Shown: one piece after another, positions 1 to 11,102 of the stretch | Layout: each line of letters opens with the position of its first letter | Numbering within the stretch: position 1 is the stretch's first letter | NCBI RefSeq assembly: GCF_027105095.1 | Contig: NZ_CP114278.1 | Location: 1,736,001-1,800,000, forward strand | From: Brevundimonas vesicularis | Lineage (GTDB): Bacteria > Pseudomonadota > Alphaproteobacteria > Caulobacterales > Caulobacteraceae | DNA length: 64,000 nt | Direction: 5' to 3' | Program-made: the position numbers and the translations under genes | Notes under the pieces: model-generated | Seen by the model: only the letters and a program-made list of their open reading frames with translations | Databases searched by the model: none | Told to the model about the DNA's origin: nothing

Positions 1-438
1 CGCCAGAGCCAGTTGGGTCTGGGTGACATACAGATGGCCGGCAAGACCGGCACGGCGCAGGTCCGGAACTACGGCTCCGGCTCGCGCAAGAGCAATATCT
101 GGGCGCTGAAGGATCACAACCTGTTCGTGGCCTTCGCGCCGGTGGATGCGCCGCGATATGCGGTCGCCGTTATCGTCGAACACGGGGGCAAGGGCGGGGC
201 GACCGCCGGCGCGCCGCGTGCGCGCGAGGTGATGCGCACCGTGCTGCTCAAGGATCCGGATATGCGAGCCCGCATCGAACGGCCGCTGCCGCCCGAACCG
301 ACCGGGGATGCCATCGTCGAGGACGGCGTGGTGGGCGCCGCGCCCGAGCCCGATGTCGTGGCCCCGCTACAGCCGAGCCGCCCCGCGCCGTCTGCGACCA
401 GCGGGCCGCGTCCCTATCTGTCCGAGCCCGGCCGTTGA
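1..438 (+). CDS. mrdA: Penicillin-binding protein 2, C-terminal fragment (partial)
   Basis: The frame is open from base 1, so the 5' part lies outside the window and only the last 145 residues are seen. The KTGTAQ box at bases 43-60 is the third conserved motif of the penicillin-binding transpeptidase domain. It is followed by the usual VAFAPVDAPRYAVAVIVEHG strand region and a Pro/Ala-rich tail. PBP2 crosslinks lateral-wall peptidoglycan in the inner membrane, working with RodA. The stop codon overlaps the rodA start (TTGA), which supports PBP2 rather than PBP3 and indicates translational coupling. Confidence 0.9.
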   Translation, partial: RQSQLGLGDIQMAGKTGTAQVRNYGSGSRKSNIWALKDHNLFVAFAPVDAPRYAVAVIVEHGGKGGATAGAPRAREVMRTVLLKDPDMRARIERPLPPEPTGDAIVEDGVVGAAPEPDVVAPLQPSRPAPSATSGPRPYLSEPGR

Positions 439-1589
439 CCGCCTCTGCTCTGTCACGTCCCGGCGAGCGCGAACGCGTCTCGACCAAGCTGGGCCAGATC
501 GACTGGCGTCTGACGGCCTTGCTGTGCGTGGTGTCCGGCACGGGCGCCCTGATGCTGTATTCGGTGGCCGGCGGATCGTGGTCGCCGTGGGCGATGAAGC
601 ACCTGATCCGGTTCGGCATGTGTCTGGCGCTGATGCTGATGCTGTCGTTGATCAGCATCCGCTACTGGTTCGCCCTGGCCTATCCCATCTACGGGATGGC
701 GCTGTTCATGCTGGCACTGGTGGAGACGCCGCTGGGCTATACGGCGCTAGGGGCCACGCGATGGCTGGACCTGGGCTTTACCCGCATCCAGCCGTCCGAG
801 ATCATGAAGATCGGCGTCGTGCTGGCCTTGGCGCGCTGGTATCACGGCGCTTCGGCCAAGGAGGCGAGTTTCCATTGGAAGCTGATCTTCCCGGTCGGGA
901 TCATCGGCTTGCCGTTCTTGCTGGTCGCGCACCAGCCGGACTTGGGGTCGGCCATGCTGATCGGTTTGACGGGAGCGGCGATCATGTTCGTCGCCGGGCT
1001 GAGCTGGCGGATCATCCTGCCGCTGATCGTCGCGGCCGCCGTGCTGGTGCCGCCCTATGTGATGTTCGGCATGCATGACTATCAGCGTCACCGGGTGCTG
1101 ACCTTCCTGAACCCCGAGGCCGACATGTCGGACAAGGGCTATCAGATCGTGCAGTCCAAGATCGCCATGGGTTCCGGCGGGCCGCTGGGGCGCGGGTTCG
1201 GCCTGGGCAGCCAGAGCCAGCTGGAGTTTCTGCCCGAACGCCAGACCGACTTCATCTTCGCCGCTTTCGCCGAGGAGTTCGGCTTCGTGGGCACCTTCAC
1301 GCTTCTGGCCTCCTATGCCGCCATCATTCTGATCTCGCTGAGGATCGCCTCGCTGTCGCACAGCCACTTTGGGCGATTGGCGGCGTCGGGCGTGACGGCG
1401 ACATTCGCGCTCTATGTGCTGATCAACGGGGCGATGGTGATGGGTCTGGCGCCGGTCGTGGGCGTGCCGATGCCGCTCTTGTCCTATGGCGGCACGGTGA
1501 TGCTGACGGTCATGATCGGCTTCGGTCTGGTGATGGCGACGCGGGTCCACCGTTACGCCGAACTTCCCAAGGGTCACGGCCTGATCTGA
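435..1589 (+). CDS. rodA: Rod shape-determining protein RodA (SEDS glycosyltransferase)
   Basis: A 384-residue polytopic membrane protein of the SEDS family, the peptidoglycan glycosyltransferase of the elongasome. The signature GRGFGLGSQSQLEFLPERQ region and the following QTDFIFAAFAEEFGFVG stretch (roughly residues 250-285) are typical of RodA/FtsW. The C-terminal GVPMPLLSYGG motif is also present. The TTG start overlaps the stop of the preceding PBP2 gene, so the pair is translationally coupled. Length matches the family. FtsW is the main alternative, but the mrdA neighbour argues for RodA. Confidence 0.93.
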   Translation: MTASALSRPGERERVSTKLGQIDWRLTALLCVVSGTGALMLYSVAGGSWSPWAMKHLIRFGMCLALMLMLSLISIRYWFALAYPIYGMALFMLALVETPLGYTALGATRWLDLGFTRIQPSEIMKIGVVLALARWYHGASAKEASFHWKLIFPVGIIGLPFLLVAHQPDLGSAMLIGLTGAAIMFVAGLSWRIILPLIVAAAVLVPPYVMFGMHDYQRHRVLTFLNPEADMSDKGYQIVQSKIAMGSGGPLGRGFGLGSQSQLEFLPERQTDFIFAAFAEEFGFVGTFTLLASYAAIILISLRIASLSHSHFGRLAASGVTATFALYVLINGAMVMGLAPVVGVPMPLLSYGGTVMLTVMIGFGLVMATRVHRYAELPKGHGLI

Positions 1590-1720
1590 CGTTACGCCAG
1601 CTAAGTGATCGGCATTCAGGTTTCGCTTTCTAAGGCGGGGATTTCCTGGATAAGGTCATTCCCAACGATGTCTCGCATCAGTTTCGACCGATCAGCGACG
1701 CACGCCATGGGAGACGAGGA

Positions 1721-2902
1721 ATGACCGATCTGGAGCAATTCCGCGCCGAGACGCGCGCCTGGCTGGAGGCGAACTGCCCGGCCGAATGTCGCGGGCCGAT
1801 GGCCGACGACGAGATGATCTGGGGCGGGCGAAACCCCACCTTCAAGACCCCGGCGCACAAGCTGTGGCTGGAGCGGATGGGCGCGCGGGGCTGGACGGCG
1901 CCGGAATGGCCGGCGGAATACGGCGGAGGCGGCCTTAGCCGCGAGGAGGCCAAGGTGCTGGCCTCCGAACTGCGCCGCATAAAGGCCCAGCCGGCCCTGG
2001 CCAGTTTCGGCGTCTGGATGCTGGGCCCGGCGCTGCTGGCCTTTGGGACTGAAGAGCAGAAGAAACGCTTCCTGCCCGGGATCGTGCGCGGCGAAATCCG
2101 TTGGTGCCAGGGCTATTCCGAGCCAGGCGCGGGGTCGGATCTGGCGTCCATCCAGACGCGGGCCGAGGATCGGGGCGACCACTGGATCGTCAACGGCCAG
2201 AAGATCTGGACCTCCTACGCCGACAAGGCCGATTGGATCTTCTGCCTGGTGCGCACGGACCCCGAGGCGCCCAAACATCTGGGCATCAGCTTCGTGCTGT
2301 TCGACATGAAGACGCCGGGCGTGACGACGCGGCCGATCACCCTTATTTCAGGCAAGTCGCCCTTCTGCGAAACCTTCTTCGACGACGTGCGGGTGGAAAA
2401 GGAAAACCTGGTCGGGACGCTGAACCGGGGCTGGGACGTGGCCAAATACCTGCTCGCGCACGAGCGGACCATGATCGGCGCGATGGGCGAGGTCGGCGGC
2501 GGGCGGCCTGTGGGGCAGGTGGCGCTGGACGCCATCGGCGCCGATGAGGCGGGACGGCTGGACGAGCCGATGCTGCGCGCCCGGATCGCGGACCTGGAGA
2601 TCGACGCCGCCGCCTTCCGTCTGGCGATGGAGCGGGTCGGAGATCAGGTGAAGGCCAAACAGGCGCACCCGGCCATCGCCTCGATGCTGAAATACTATGG
2701 GTCCGAGCTGAACAAGCGGCGCCATGAGCTGCTGATGGCGGCGGGCGGGGCCGATGCGCTGGAATGGGAGGGCGAGCGGTCGCACGACGGCAAGGCGGCG
2801 CGCGACTGGCTGCGCACCAAGGCCAACTCCATCGAGGGCGGCACCAGCGAGGTTCAGCTGAACATCATTGCCAAACACCTGCTGCAACTGCCGGGAGCGT
2901 GA
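1721..2902 (+). CDS. Acyl-CoA dehydrogenase family protein
   Basis: A 393-residue flavoprotein of the acyl-CoA dehydrogenase family, which oxidises acyl-CoA thioesters to enoyl-CoA using FAD and passes electrons to ETF. The FAD-binding middle-domain signature WCQGYSEPGAGSDLA lies at about residues 128-142, and the C-terminal GGTSEVQLNIIAKHLL motif is present. ATG at 1721 is preceded by a GACGAGG purine stretch. Four bases separate its stop from a second acyl-CoA dehydrogenase. Such tandem pairs often form heteromeric dehydrogenases for branched, aromatic or steroid side-chain substrates, but the substrate cannot be read here. Confidence 0.88.
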   Translation: MTDLEQFRAETRAWLEANCPAECRGPMADDEMIWGGRNPTFKTPAHKLWLERMGARGWTAPEWPAEYGGGGLSREEAKVLASELRRIKAQPALASFGVWMLGPALLAFGTEEQKKRFLPGIVRGEIRWCQGYSEPGAGSDLASIQTRAEDRGDHWIVNGQKIWTSYADKADWIFCLVRTDPEAPKHLGISFVLFDMKTPGVTTRPITLISGKSPFCETFFDDVRVEKENLVGTLNRGWDVAKYLLAHERTMIGAMGEVGGGRPVGQVALDAIGADEAGRLDEPMLRARIADLEIDAAAFRLAMERVGDQVKAKQAHPAIASMLKYYGSELNKRRHELLMAAGGADALEWEGERSHDGKAARDWLRTKANSIEGGTSEVQLNIIAKHLLQLPGA

Positions 2903-2906
2903 GACG

Positions 2907-4025
2907 ATGCCGCTGATCATGACCGAAGAACAGACGATGTTGCAGGACGCCGCCGACGGCTTCCTGAACGAACAGGCGCCGATCGCCCATCTGAGAAAGC
3001 TGCGGGACGAGCGGGACGCCGACGGCGTGTCGCGCGACCTGTGGCGGGCCTTTGGCGAGATGGGTTTCGCCGGCGTCATCATCCCCGAGGCGCTGGGCGG
3101 CATGGGGCTGGGCGCCGTAGAGGCCGGGGTGATCGCCGAGAGCCTGGGACGCACCCTGACGCCGTCGCCGTATCTGGGCTCGTCGATCCTGTCGGCCAAG
3201 GTGCTGATCGACGGCGGATCGCAGGCGCAGCAGGCCTGGCTGCACAGGATCGCAGCGGGCGAGGCGATCCTGGCGCTGGCGGTGGATGAGGGCGCGAAAC
3301 ACGCGCCATCGCGGATCACCACGCGGGCTGAGCGAGCGGGCAATGGTTTCAGGCTGAACGGCGCCAAGGCCTTTGTGCTGGACGGCCATGTGGCGGACGC
3401 CTTGATTGTCGCAGTGACGACTGAGGAGGGCACGACGCTGTTCCTGGTCGATCCGGCCACGGGGGGCGTCGAAATCGAGCGCACGGTGATGGTGGATGCG
3501 CACAATGCGGCGCGGATCACGCTGAGCGATGTGGCGGTCGACGCCGATGCGGTGATCGGCGCGGTCGGGGGCGGGGAGGCGCTGCTGGACGGCGCGCTGA
3601 ACCTGGGACGGGCCTGCGCGGCTTCCAGCCTGACCGGCGCCGGGGATCAGGCGTTCAAGACGACGATGGAGTATCTGCGGACTCGCAAACAGTTCGGCAA
3701 GCTGATCGGCGAGTTCCAGGCGCTGCAGCACCGGGCCGCGCATCTTTTCTCGGAGCTGGAGCTGGCGCGCGCGGCGACGATCGGCGCGCAGATCGCCATC
3801 GACGAGGGGCGCGAGGACGCGTCGCTGGCGGCCTCCGTCGCCAAGGCCAAGGCGGGGCGGGTCGCCGAACTGGCGGTGCAGGAGGCGGTGCAGATGCATG
3901 GCGGCGTCGGCATGACCGACGAATTCGACGTCGGTCTTTTCATGAAGCGGGTGCGGGTGCTGAACGAGCTGCTGGGCGACGCCGGGTTCCACGCCGAACG
4001 GGTGGCGCGGGCGCAAGGGTTCTAG
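2907..4025 (+). CDS. Acyl-CoA dehydrogenase family protein (second of a tandem pair)
   Basis: A 372-residue acyl-CoA dehydrogenase-like protein beginning MPLIMTEEQTMLQDAADGF. I chose ATG 2907, four bases after the upstream stop, over a start at 2868 because the family N-terminus begins here. The C-terminal four-helix FAD domain is recognisable (TRKQFGKLIGEFQALQHRAA, then QMHGGVGMTDEFDVG). The FAD middle domain is divergent compared with the upstream paralogue, as is usual for the second subunit of heteromeric acyl-CoA dehydrogenases. Co-transcription with the gene at 1721 is very likely. Confidence 0.87.
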   Translation: MPLIMTEEQTMLQDAADGFLNEQAPIAHLRKLRDERDADGVSRDLWRAFGEMGFAGVIIPEALGGMGLGAVEAGVIAESLGRTLTPSPYLGSSILSAKVLIDGGSQAQQAWLHRIAAGEAILALAVDEGAKHAPSRITTRAERAGNGFRLNGAKAFVLDGHVADALIVAVTTEEGTTLFLVDPATGGVEIERTVMVDAHNAARITLSDVAVDADAVIGAVGGGEALLDGALNLGRACAASSLTGAGDQAFKTTMEYLRTRKQFGKLIGEFQALQHRAAHLFSELELARAATIGAQIAIDEGREDASLAASVAKAKAGRVAELAVQEAVQMHGGVGMTDEFDVGLFMKRVRVLNELLGDAGFHAERVARAQGF

Positions 4026-4035
4026 GGTCGGGATT

Positions 4036-5355
4036 CTAGACCGCCCTTTCGCTCCACAGGTCCAGATCCGCCTCGCGCCCGATCAGGGCCAGGCCGGCGG
4101 CGATGGATTCGAACTCGCCGCCCGTCTCGATCCGCTCTGCGCCGAAACGGTTCTGGAACAGCGCCCGCACGGCCGGCACGAAGGAGGTGCCGCCGGTCAG
4201 GAAGACGCGGTCGATGGCGTGGGGCGCCAGGCCGCTGCGGGCCATCGCCTGATCCACCGCGCCTTCGATGGCGGCCAGTTCCGGCGCGATCCAGCATTCG
4301 AAATCGGCGCGGGCGACCGGCTTTTCGATATGGACGCCGCCGGCCTGGAACAGGAAGGTCGCCTGGTCGTCGGCCGACAGAGCCATCTTCAGCGTTGAGA
4401 CGGCGCGGTACAGGTCATGGCCGTGGTTGTCGTCCAGCACCTCGATCAGACGCTCGATCTTCTCCGGCTCCAGCGCGGTGCGGGCCAGGGCGCGGATGTC
4501 GCGCATGTCGCGCGAGGCCCGTAGCAGAGCCAGCTGATCCCAGCGGGCGAAGGCGGAATAATACCGCTGGGGAATCGGCAGTTGCTTGCCGACGGAGCTG
4601 TACAGCCCGCCCTTGCCGAGTTCGGGCGAGACCAGCTGATCGATGATCCGGTAGTCGAAGGCGTCGCCCGCCACGCCGACGCCCGAGCGGGCCAGCGGCG
4701 TCGAACGCAGGCCGTCGGGCGTATGCTCAAAGCGGATGATGGAAAAGTCGCTGGTACCGCCGCCGAAGTCGGCGACCAGGACCGTGGCGTCCGCCTTCAG
4801 CTGGCGCGCGAAATAGAAGGCGGCGCCGACGGGCTCGTGCGCATAGCGGATGTCGGTGAAGCCCAGACGCTCGAACGCCGTCTGATAGCGCGACAGGGCC
4901 AGGGTCTCGTCCGGATTGCCGCCCGCAAAGGTGACGGGACGGCCGACGATGACGGCGGGCGGGGCATCAGTCAGTGCGTCGCCGGCATGGTGGCGCAGGC
5001 GCAGTAGGAAGGCGGCCAGCAGATCCTCGAAGGCGTAGCGTTTGTTGTCGATCCGGGTCTCGGTGAAGGCGGCGCTGGCGGCGAAGGTCTTGAACGACTG
5101 GATGAAGCGGGTCTCCAGCGGGTCCTCGACATAGCCGGCGATGGCCCAAGGCCCGGCCTCGACCACGCGCTCGGGCGGCTGGCCGTCCACGCCCGGATGG
5201 GTCTGGAAGCTGAGCGCCGAGCGGAAGGTGGTGGTCTGGCCCTCGACCGCGTCGAAGGTCGCGAGATGGGCGAGGCCGTCCGCATCGGTCAGGGCGACGA
5301 CCGTATTGGTCGTGCCGAAATCGATCCCGATCGTCATCGGTTTCGTCGCCGTCAT
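4036..5355 (-). CDS. Hsp70 family protein, YegD-like
   Basis: A 439-residue actin-fold ATPase. It begins with the phosphate-1 motif GIDFGTTNTVVAL at about residues 9-21, has a phosphate-2-like VADFGGGTSDFSI and the adenosine motif VFLTGGTSFVPAVRALF near the C-terminus. It lacks the DnaK substrate-binding and lid domains, which fits YegD-type putative chaperones of about 450 residues. It converges with the acyl-CoA dehydrogenase operon (10 bp between stops) and diverges from kdp. The client is unknown. It is not the housekeeping DnaK because of its length. Confidence 0.85.
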   Translation of the reverse strand: MTATKPMTIGIDFGTTNTVVALTDADGLAHLATFDAVEGQTTTFRSALSFQTHPGVDGQPPERVVEAGPWAIAGYVEDPLETRFIQSFKTFAASAAFTETRIDNKRYAFEDLLAAFLLRLRHHAGDALTDAPPAVIVGRPVTFAGGNPDETLALSRYQTAFERLGFTDIRYAHEPVGAAFYFARQLKADATVLVADFGGGTSDFSIIRFEHTPDGLRSTPLARSGVGVAGDAFDYRIIDQLVSPELGKGGLYSSVGKQLPIPQRYYSAFARWDQLALLRASRDMRDIRALARTALEPEKIERLIEVLDDNHGHDLYRAVSTLKMALSADDQATFLFQAGGVHIEKPVARADFECWIAPELAAIEGAVDQAMARSGLAPHAIDRVFLTGGTSFVPAVRALFQNRFGAERIETGGEFESIAAGLALIGREADLDLWSERAV

Positions 5356-5570
5356 GGCAGGGCTCCAGGCAGGGGAGCCGGGTTCCTAACGGCAGACGAG
5401 GCAATAGCAAGCCTTATCCAGGACGTGTCATTTCCTGGTGGAAGCTTTTTACGACACTTGGCGCGTCCGAAGACAGCCGGAACTTGACGCTGCCCGCATG
5501 TCCGACGGCACTTCCGTAAGGTGCTTCACGCGGCTCGCAGGCGCCTGTGGGATGCCCGCACAACCCGCCC

Positions 5571-5619
5571 CTTATGTTTTCCTTATGCGCAGCGCGTGAT
5601 CCGGAATGGCGCGCTTATG
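5571..5619 (+). promoter_or_regulatory. Candidate KdpE operator: three CTTATG direct repeats
   Basis: In the 311-bp divergent gap between the Hsp70 gene and kdp, the hexamer CTTATG occurs at 5571, 5582 and 5614 on the plus strand, spaced 11 and 32 bp apart, close to one and three helical turns. This places the copies on one DNA face, as for a response-regulator dimer site. KdpE-controlled promoters are the obvious candidate because kdpDE lie in the same operon. No convincing -35/-10 pair was identified by eye. The rest of the gap (5356-5570) shows only a GGCTCC/GGAGCC hairpin near 5358-5375. Confidence 0.35.
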
Positions 5620-5666
5620 CCTCTCGGTGAGCATTTGCCGTCTCCAACAGGTCGGAGGCGATCGGC

Positions 5667-5750
5667 ATGGCCGATGTGATTTTTCTGGCGGTGGGTGCGG
5701 GGGCGTTCGCCGTCTTCGCCTTGCTGGCCACAGCGTTGAAACGGGTATGA
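5667..5750 (+). CDS. 27-residue single-span membrane peptide at the head of the kdp operon
   Basis: ATG 5667 follows a strong GGAGG at 5654-5658. The frame encodes 27 residues: MADVIFLAVGAGAF, a hydrophobic run and a basic ALKRV tail, consistent with one transmembrane helix. Its stop overlaps the kdpF ATG (ATGA at 5747-5750), so the two are translationally coupled. From memory, similar short MADxxFL peptides precede kdpF in other bacteria, but no function is established to my knowledge. A role as an accessory KdpFABC peptide is inference from position only. Confidence 0.65.
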   Translation: MADVIFLAVGAGAFAVFALLATALKRV

Positions 5751-5836
5751 CGATGATCGCCATGCTCTGGGGGGCGGGGGCGCTGGTCGTCGCCGTTTAC
5801 ATGGTCGCGGCGCTGCTGCGGCCCGAGCGGTTCTGA
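5747..5836 (+). CDS. kdpF: K(+)-transporting ATPase subunit F
   Basis: A 29-residue single-span peptide ending in AALLRPERF; the LxxPERF C-terminus is the KdpF signature. KdpF stabilises the KdpABC complex in the inner membrane. ATG 5747 overlaps the stop of the 27-residue peptide, and kdpA follows after 18 bp. Length matches known KdpF (about 29 residues). Confidence 0.88.
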   Translation: MTMIAMLWGAGALVVAVYMVAALLRPERF

Positions 5837-5854
5837 GGAACCGGGACGGATTTC

Positions 5855-7564
5855 ATGAACATGCAAGGATGGGGCGAGATCGCCCTGACCCTTGGGCTGG
5901 CCGTAATGCTCGGCTGGCCCATCGGCGTTTATATGTCGCGCGTCTGGAATGGCGAGCGGACCTGGCTGGACCCGGTGCTGAAGCCGGTCGAGGCCGTCTT
6001 CTACGGCGCCGCCGGCGTCGATCCGAAACGCAGCCAGGGCTGGCTGGGATACGCCGGCGCCCTTTTGGCCTTCAATCTGGCGGGCTTTATCCTGCTGTAT
6101 GCGATCTTGCGTCTGCAGGGCGTGCTGCCGCTGAACCCCCAAGGGTTCGCAGGCGTGTCGCCCCATCTGGCCTTCAACACCGCCGTCAGCTTCGTGACCA
6201 ACACCAACTGGCAGAGCTATGGCGGGGAGGCGACCCTGTCTACCTTCACCCAGATGGTCGGCCTGACGGTGCAGAACTTCGTTTCCGCCGCGACGGGCGC
6301 GACGATCGCGGCGGCCCTGGCGCGCGCCTTCGTGGCCAATCGCGGCGAGGGGGTCGGCAACTTCTGGGCCGACCTGACGCGCACGACCCTGTATGTCCTG
6401 CTGCCCGCCGCCCTGATCCTGGCCGTGGCCCTGTCGGGTCTCGGCATCGTTCAGAGCCTGGCGGCCCATGTGACGGCGACCGGCGTCGAGGGCGGATCCC
6501 AGACCTTGCCGCTGTTCCCGGCGGCCAGCCAGGTGGCGATCAAACAGCTGGGCATCAACGGCGGCGGCGTCTTCAACGTCAACGGCGCCCATCCGTTCGA
6601 GAATCCGAACGCCATCACCAATCTGCTGACCGCCGTGGCGATCAACGTCATGGGCTGGGCGGCCTTCTTCGCCTTCGGCCGCACGGCGATGGCGGGACGC
6701 GACGTCCGCGCCCTGGCGGCGGCCGCCCTGATCCTGCTGAGCGCCGCCAGCGCGGCCATGTATGTGATCGAGACCCAGCCGGCCCCGGCCCTGGTCGCGG
6801 CCCAGGTGGACAGTTCGGTCAATATGGAGGGCAAGGAGGTCCGCTTCGGCGCGCCCGCCTCGACCGTCTGGTCGGTGGTCACGACCGGCGCCTCGAACGG
6901 CTCGGTCAACTCCATGCACGCCAGCTTCATGCCCTTGGGCGGCGGGTTGCAGATGTTCATGATGCAGTTGGGCGAGATCCTGCCCGGCGGTGTCGGTTCG
7001 GGCATCGCCATCATGGTCGTCATGGCCCTGCTGTCGGTCTTCGTCGCCGGCCTGATGGTCGGGCGCACTCCGGAATACCTGGGCAAGAAGATCGAGGCGC
7101 GCGAAATCCAGTTCGCCATGATCGCGGTGTTGATCCTGCCGCTGGCCATACTGGGATTCACCGCCGTGTCGGCCGTCTTTCCGACGGCGTTGGCGGGGCT
7201 GCTGAATAGGGGGCCGCACGGCCTGTCGGAGATCCTGTACGCCTACACTTCGGCGGCGGCGAACAACGGCTCGGCTTTTGCGGGCCTGACCGCCAACGCC
7301 CCCTGGTGGAACACGACCCTGGGTCTGGGCATGCTGTTCGGGCGGTTCATTCCGGCCGTCGCCGTCCTGGCCATCGCCGGCAGTCTGGTGGTCAAGCCCA
7401 AGCTGGCGCCCAGCCCCGGCACGCTGCCGACCGACAACGGCCTGTTCATCGGCCTGCTGATCGGCGTGATCCTCATCCTCGGCGGCCTGCAGTTCCTGCC
7501 CGCCCTCGCCCTGGGACCGATCGTCGAGCACTTCCAGGTGCTCGCGGCGGTCGCCGGCGCCTGA
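5855..7564 (+). CDS. kdpA: K(+)-transporting ATPase subunit A
   Basis: A 569-residue, about 10-span K(+)-channel-like subunit that selects and conducts K(+) in the KdpFABC pump. All four filter loops are visible: [15 protein letters not shown] (about residue 113), [35 protein letters not shown] and [12 protein letters not shown]. The length fits the family. It lies between kdpF and kdpB in a compact operon (18 bp on each side). Confidence 0.97.
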   Translation: MNMQGWGEIALTLGLAVMLGWPIGVYMSRVWNGERTWLDPVLKPVEAVFYGAAGVDPKRSQGWLGYAGALLAFNLAGFILLYAILRLQGVLPLNPQGFAGVSPHLAFNTAVSFVTNTNWQSYGGEATLSTFTQMVGLTVQNFVSAATGATIAAALARAFVANRGEGVGNFWADLTRTTLYVLLPAALILAVALSGLGIVQSLAAHVTATGVEGGSQTLPLFPAASQVAIKQLGINGGGVFNVNGAHPFENPNAITNLLTAVAINVMGWAAFFAFGRTAMAGRDVRALAAAALILLSAASAAMYVIETQPAPALVAAQVDSSVNMEGKEVRFGAPASTVWSVVTTGASNGSVNSMHASFMPLGGGLQMFMMQLGEILPGGVGSGIAIMVVMALLSVFVAGLMVGRTPEYLGKKIEAREIQFAMIAVLILPLAILGFTAVSAVFPTALAGLLNRGPHGLSEILYAYTSAAANNGSAFAGLTANAPWWNTTLGLGMLFGRFIPAVAVLAIAGSLVVKPKLAPSPGTLPTDNGLFIGLLIGVILILGGLQFLPALALGPIVEHFQVLAAVAGA

Positions 7565-7582
7565 TCCTTCGGACATCCTGAC

Positions 7583-9648
<2,066 letters not shown>

Positions 9649-9649
<1 letters not shown>

Positions 9650-9804
9650 TGCGTCGGGAGGTCTCTCGCATCCTGCAACTCGTCGTGGCGGTGCTGGTCA
9701 TCGCCGTGATGTGGGGCGTGGCGACGCTGCAGCAGACCGATCCGCGCACGCGCTCCAACCCCATGGCCATTCATCCTGTTCGAATAGAGAAATCCAATGC
9801 GTAA
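9649..9804 (+). CDS. 51-residue membrane peptide between kdpB and the kdp beta-barrel gene
   Basis: ATG 9649 overlaps the kdpB stop. The product has a basic N-terminus (MRREVSR), one hydrophobic helix (LQLVVAVLVIAVMWGVATL) and a polar tail rich in Asn, Arg and Pro. It could be a single-span membrane peptide or a short secreted segment. Its last bases overlap the start of the next gene (ATG 9797), so translational coupling links kdpB, this peptide and the beta-barrel protein. I do not recognise a family. Tight overlap on both sides is the main argument that it is real. Confidence 0.55.
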
Positions 9805-10513
9805 ATCCTTCTCCAAGGCCTCGGGCCGCAACGACGCCTGGTTCGCTGCCGCCTGTATCGTCGGTCTCGCCGGTCTGGGCCTGTGCAGCGAAGCCAAGGC
9901 CCAGGACGTGTCGGCGAACGTCGCCGTGACCTCCGACTACGTCTTCCGCGGGGTCAGCCAGACCCAGGAAAACCCCGCCCTCTCGGCCGGCGTCGATTTG
10001 ACCAGGAACGGCTTCTACGCCGGCGGTTGGGCCTCCAACGTCGATTTCGGCGACGACACGGACGCCGAGGTCGATCTGTATGCCGGCTATCGGCCGGAGG
10101 TCGCCGGCTATGCGCTGGACTTCGGCGTGATCGGCTATCTCTACGCCGGTCAGCCCGACGGCGCCGACTATGACTATGTCGAGCTGAAAGCCGCCGCTTC
10201 GCGCGCCGTGGGTCCGGCCACCCTGGGCGCCGCCGTCTATTATTCGCCCGACTTTTTCGGCGCGGCCGAGGACGAGGCGACCTATGCCGAGATCAACGGC
10301 GCCGTTAGCCCGGCCGACAAATGGACCGTCTCGGGCGCCGTCGGGCGTCAGTGGGTGTCATCCAACCTGGACTACACCACCTGGAACCTGGGCGCGGCCT
10401 ATCAGCTGACCAGCAATCTGGCGGTGGACGTGCGCTATCACGACACCGATCAACACGACTTCGGCGACATCTACGGCGCGCGTGCCGTAGCCACGCTGAA
10501 GGCGACCTTCTGA
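9797..10513 (+). CDS. TorF-family putative porin (TIGR02001-type) inside the kdp operon
   Basis: A 238-residue protein with an N-terminal signal region (hydrophobic AAACIVGLAGLGLC, then SEAKA before QDVSANV). Alternating-hydrophobicity strands follow, and the C-terminal residue is Phe (ATLKATF), as for BAM-assembled outer-membrane barrels. The mature start VAVTSDYVFRGVSQT is the hallmark of the TIGR02001/TorF family. It sits between kdpB and kdpC, overlaps the 51-residue peptide and precedes kdpC by 10 bp. An outer-membrane K(+) entry pore for the pump is an attractive inference but not shown by the sequence. Confidence 0.85.
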   Translation: MRKSFSKASGRNDAWFAAACIVGLAGLGLCSEAKAQDVSANVAVTSDYVFRGVSQTQENPALSAGVDLTRNGFYAGGWASNVDFGDDTDAEVDLYAGYRPEVAGYALDFGVIGYLYAGQPDGADYDYVELKAAASRAVGPATLGAAVYYSPDFFGAAEDEATYAEINGAVSPADKWTVSGAVGRQWVSSNLDYTTWNLGAAYQLTSNLAVDVRYHDTDQHDFGDIYGARAVATLKATF

Positions 10514-10523
10514 GGCGACGACC

Positions 10524-11102
10524 ATGGTCAACCAACTTCGCCCGGCCGTCGTCATGACGGCTCTGTTCACCCTGCTGCTGGGCCTGGCCTATCCGCTGGC
10601 TGTCACCGGCATCGCCCAGGTGGCCTTCCCGGACCAGGCCAACGGCAGTCTGGTGCGCGACGCCGACGGGAGGGTCGTCGGCTCGTCACTGATCGGCCAG
10701 CCTTTCGTCGGCGCGATCTATCTGCATCCGCGCCCGTCGGCGGCGGGCGACGGCTACGACGCCGCCGCCTCGTCCGGCTCCAACATGGGGCCGCTGAACC
10801 CGGACCTGATCGCTCGCGTCGCCGAAAGCGCCCAGGCGATCCGCGCCGAGGACGGCCCCGGCGTCATCCCCGCCGATGCGGTGACGACCTCGGGTTCGGG
10901 CCTCGACCCGGACGTGTCCCCGGCCTACGCTCGGCTTCAGGCCGCGCGGATCGCCCGCGCCAGAGGCGTTCCCGTGCAACAGGTCCAGAGCATCATCGAC
11001 GCGCACATCGAGGGAGCCTTCCTGGGCTTCATCGGCCAGCCGCACGTCAATGTCCCGCTGACCAACCGTGCACTGGACGCCCGCTTCGGGGTGGAGGGCT
11101 GA
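10524..11102 (+). CDS. kdpC: K(+)-transporting ATPase subunit C
   Basis: A 192-residue subunit with one N-terminal transmembrane helix (FTLLLGLAYPLAVTGIAQVAF) and a periplasmic domain. The family motif appears as SSGSNMGPLNPDL near residues 87-99, preceded by VGSSLIGQPF. KdpC assembles with KdpA and KdpB and raises nucleotide affinity. The stop abuts the kdpD TTG start directly. It is displaced from kdpB by the peptide and porin genes. Confidence 0.95.
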   Translation: MVNQLRPAVVMTALFTLLLGLAYPLAVTGIAQVAFPDQANGSLVRDADGRVVGSSLIGQPFVGAIYLHPRPSAAGDGYDAAASSGSNMGPLNPDLIARVAESAQAIRAEDGPGVIPADAVTTSGSGLDPDVSPAYARLQAARIARARGVPVQQVQSIIDAHIEGAFLGFIGQPHVNVPLTNRALDARFGVEG

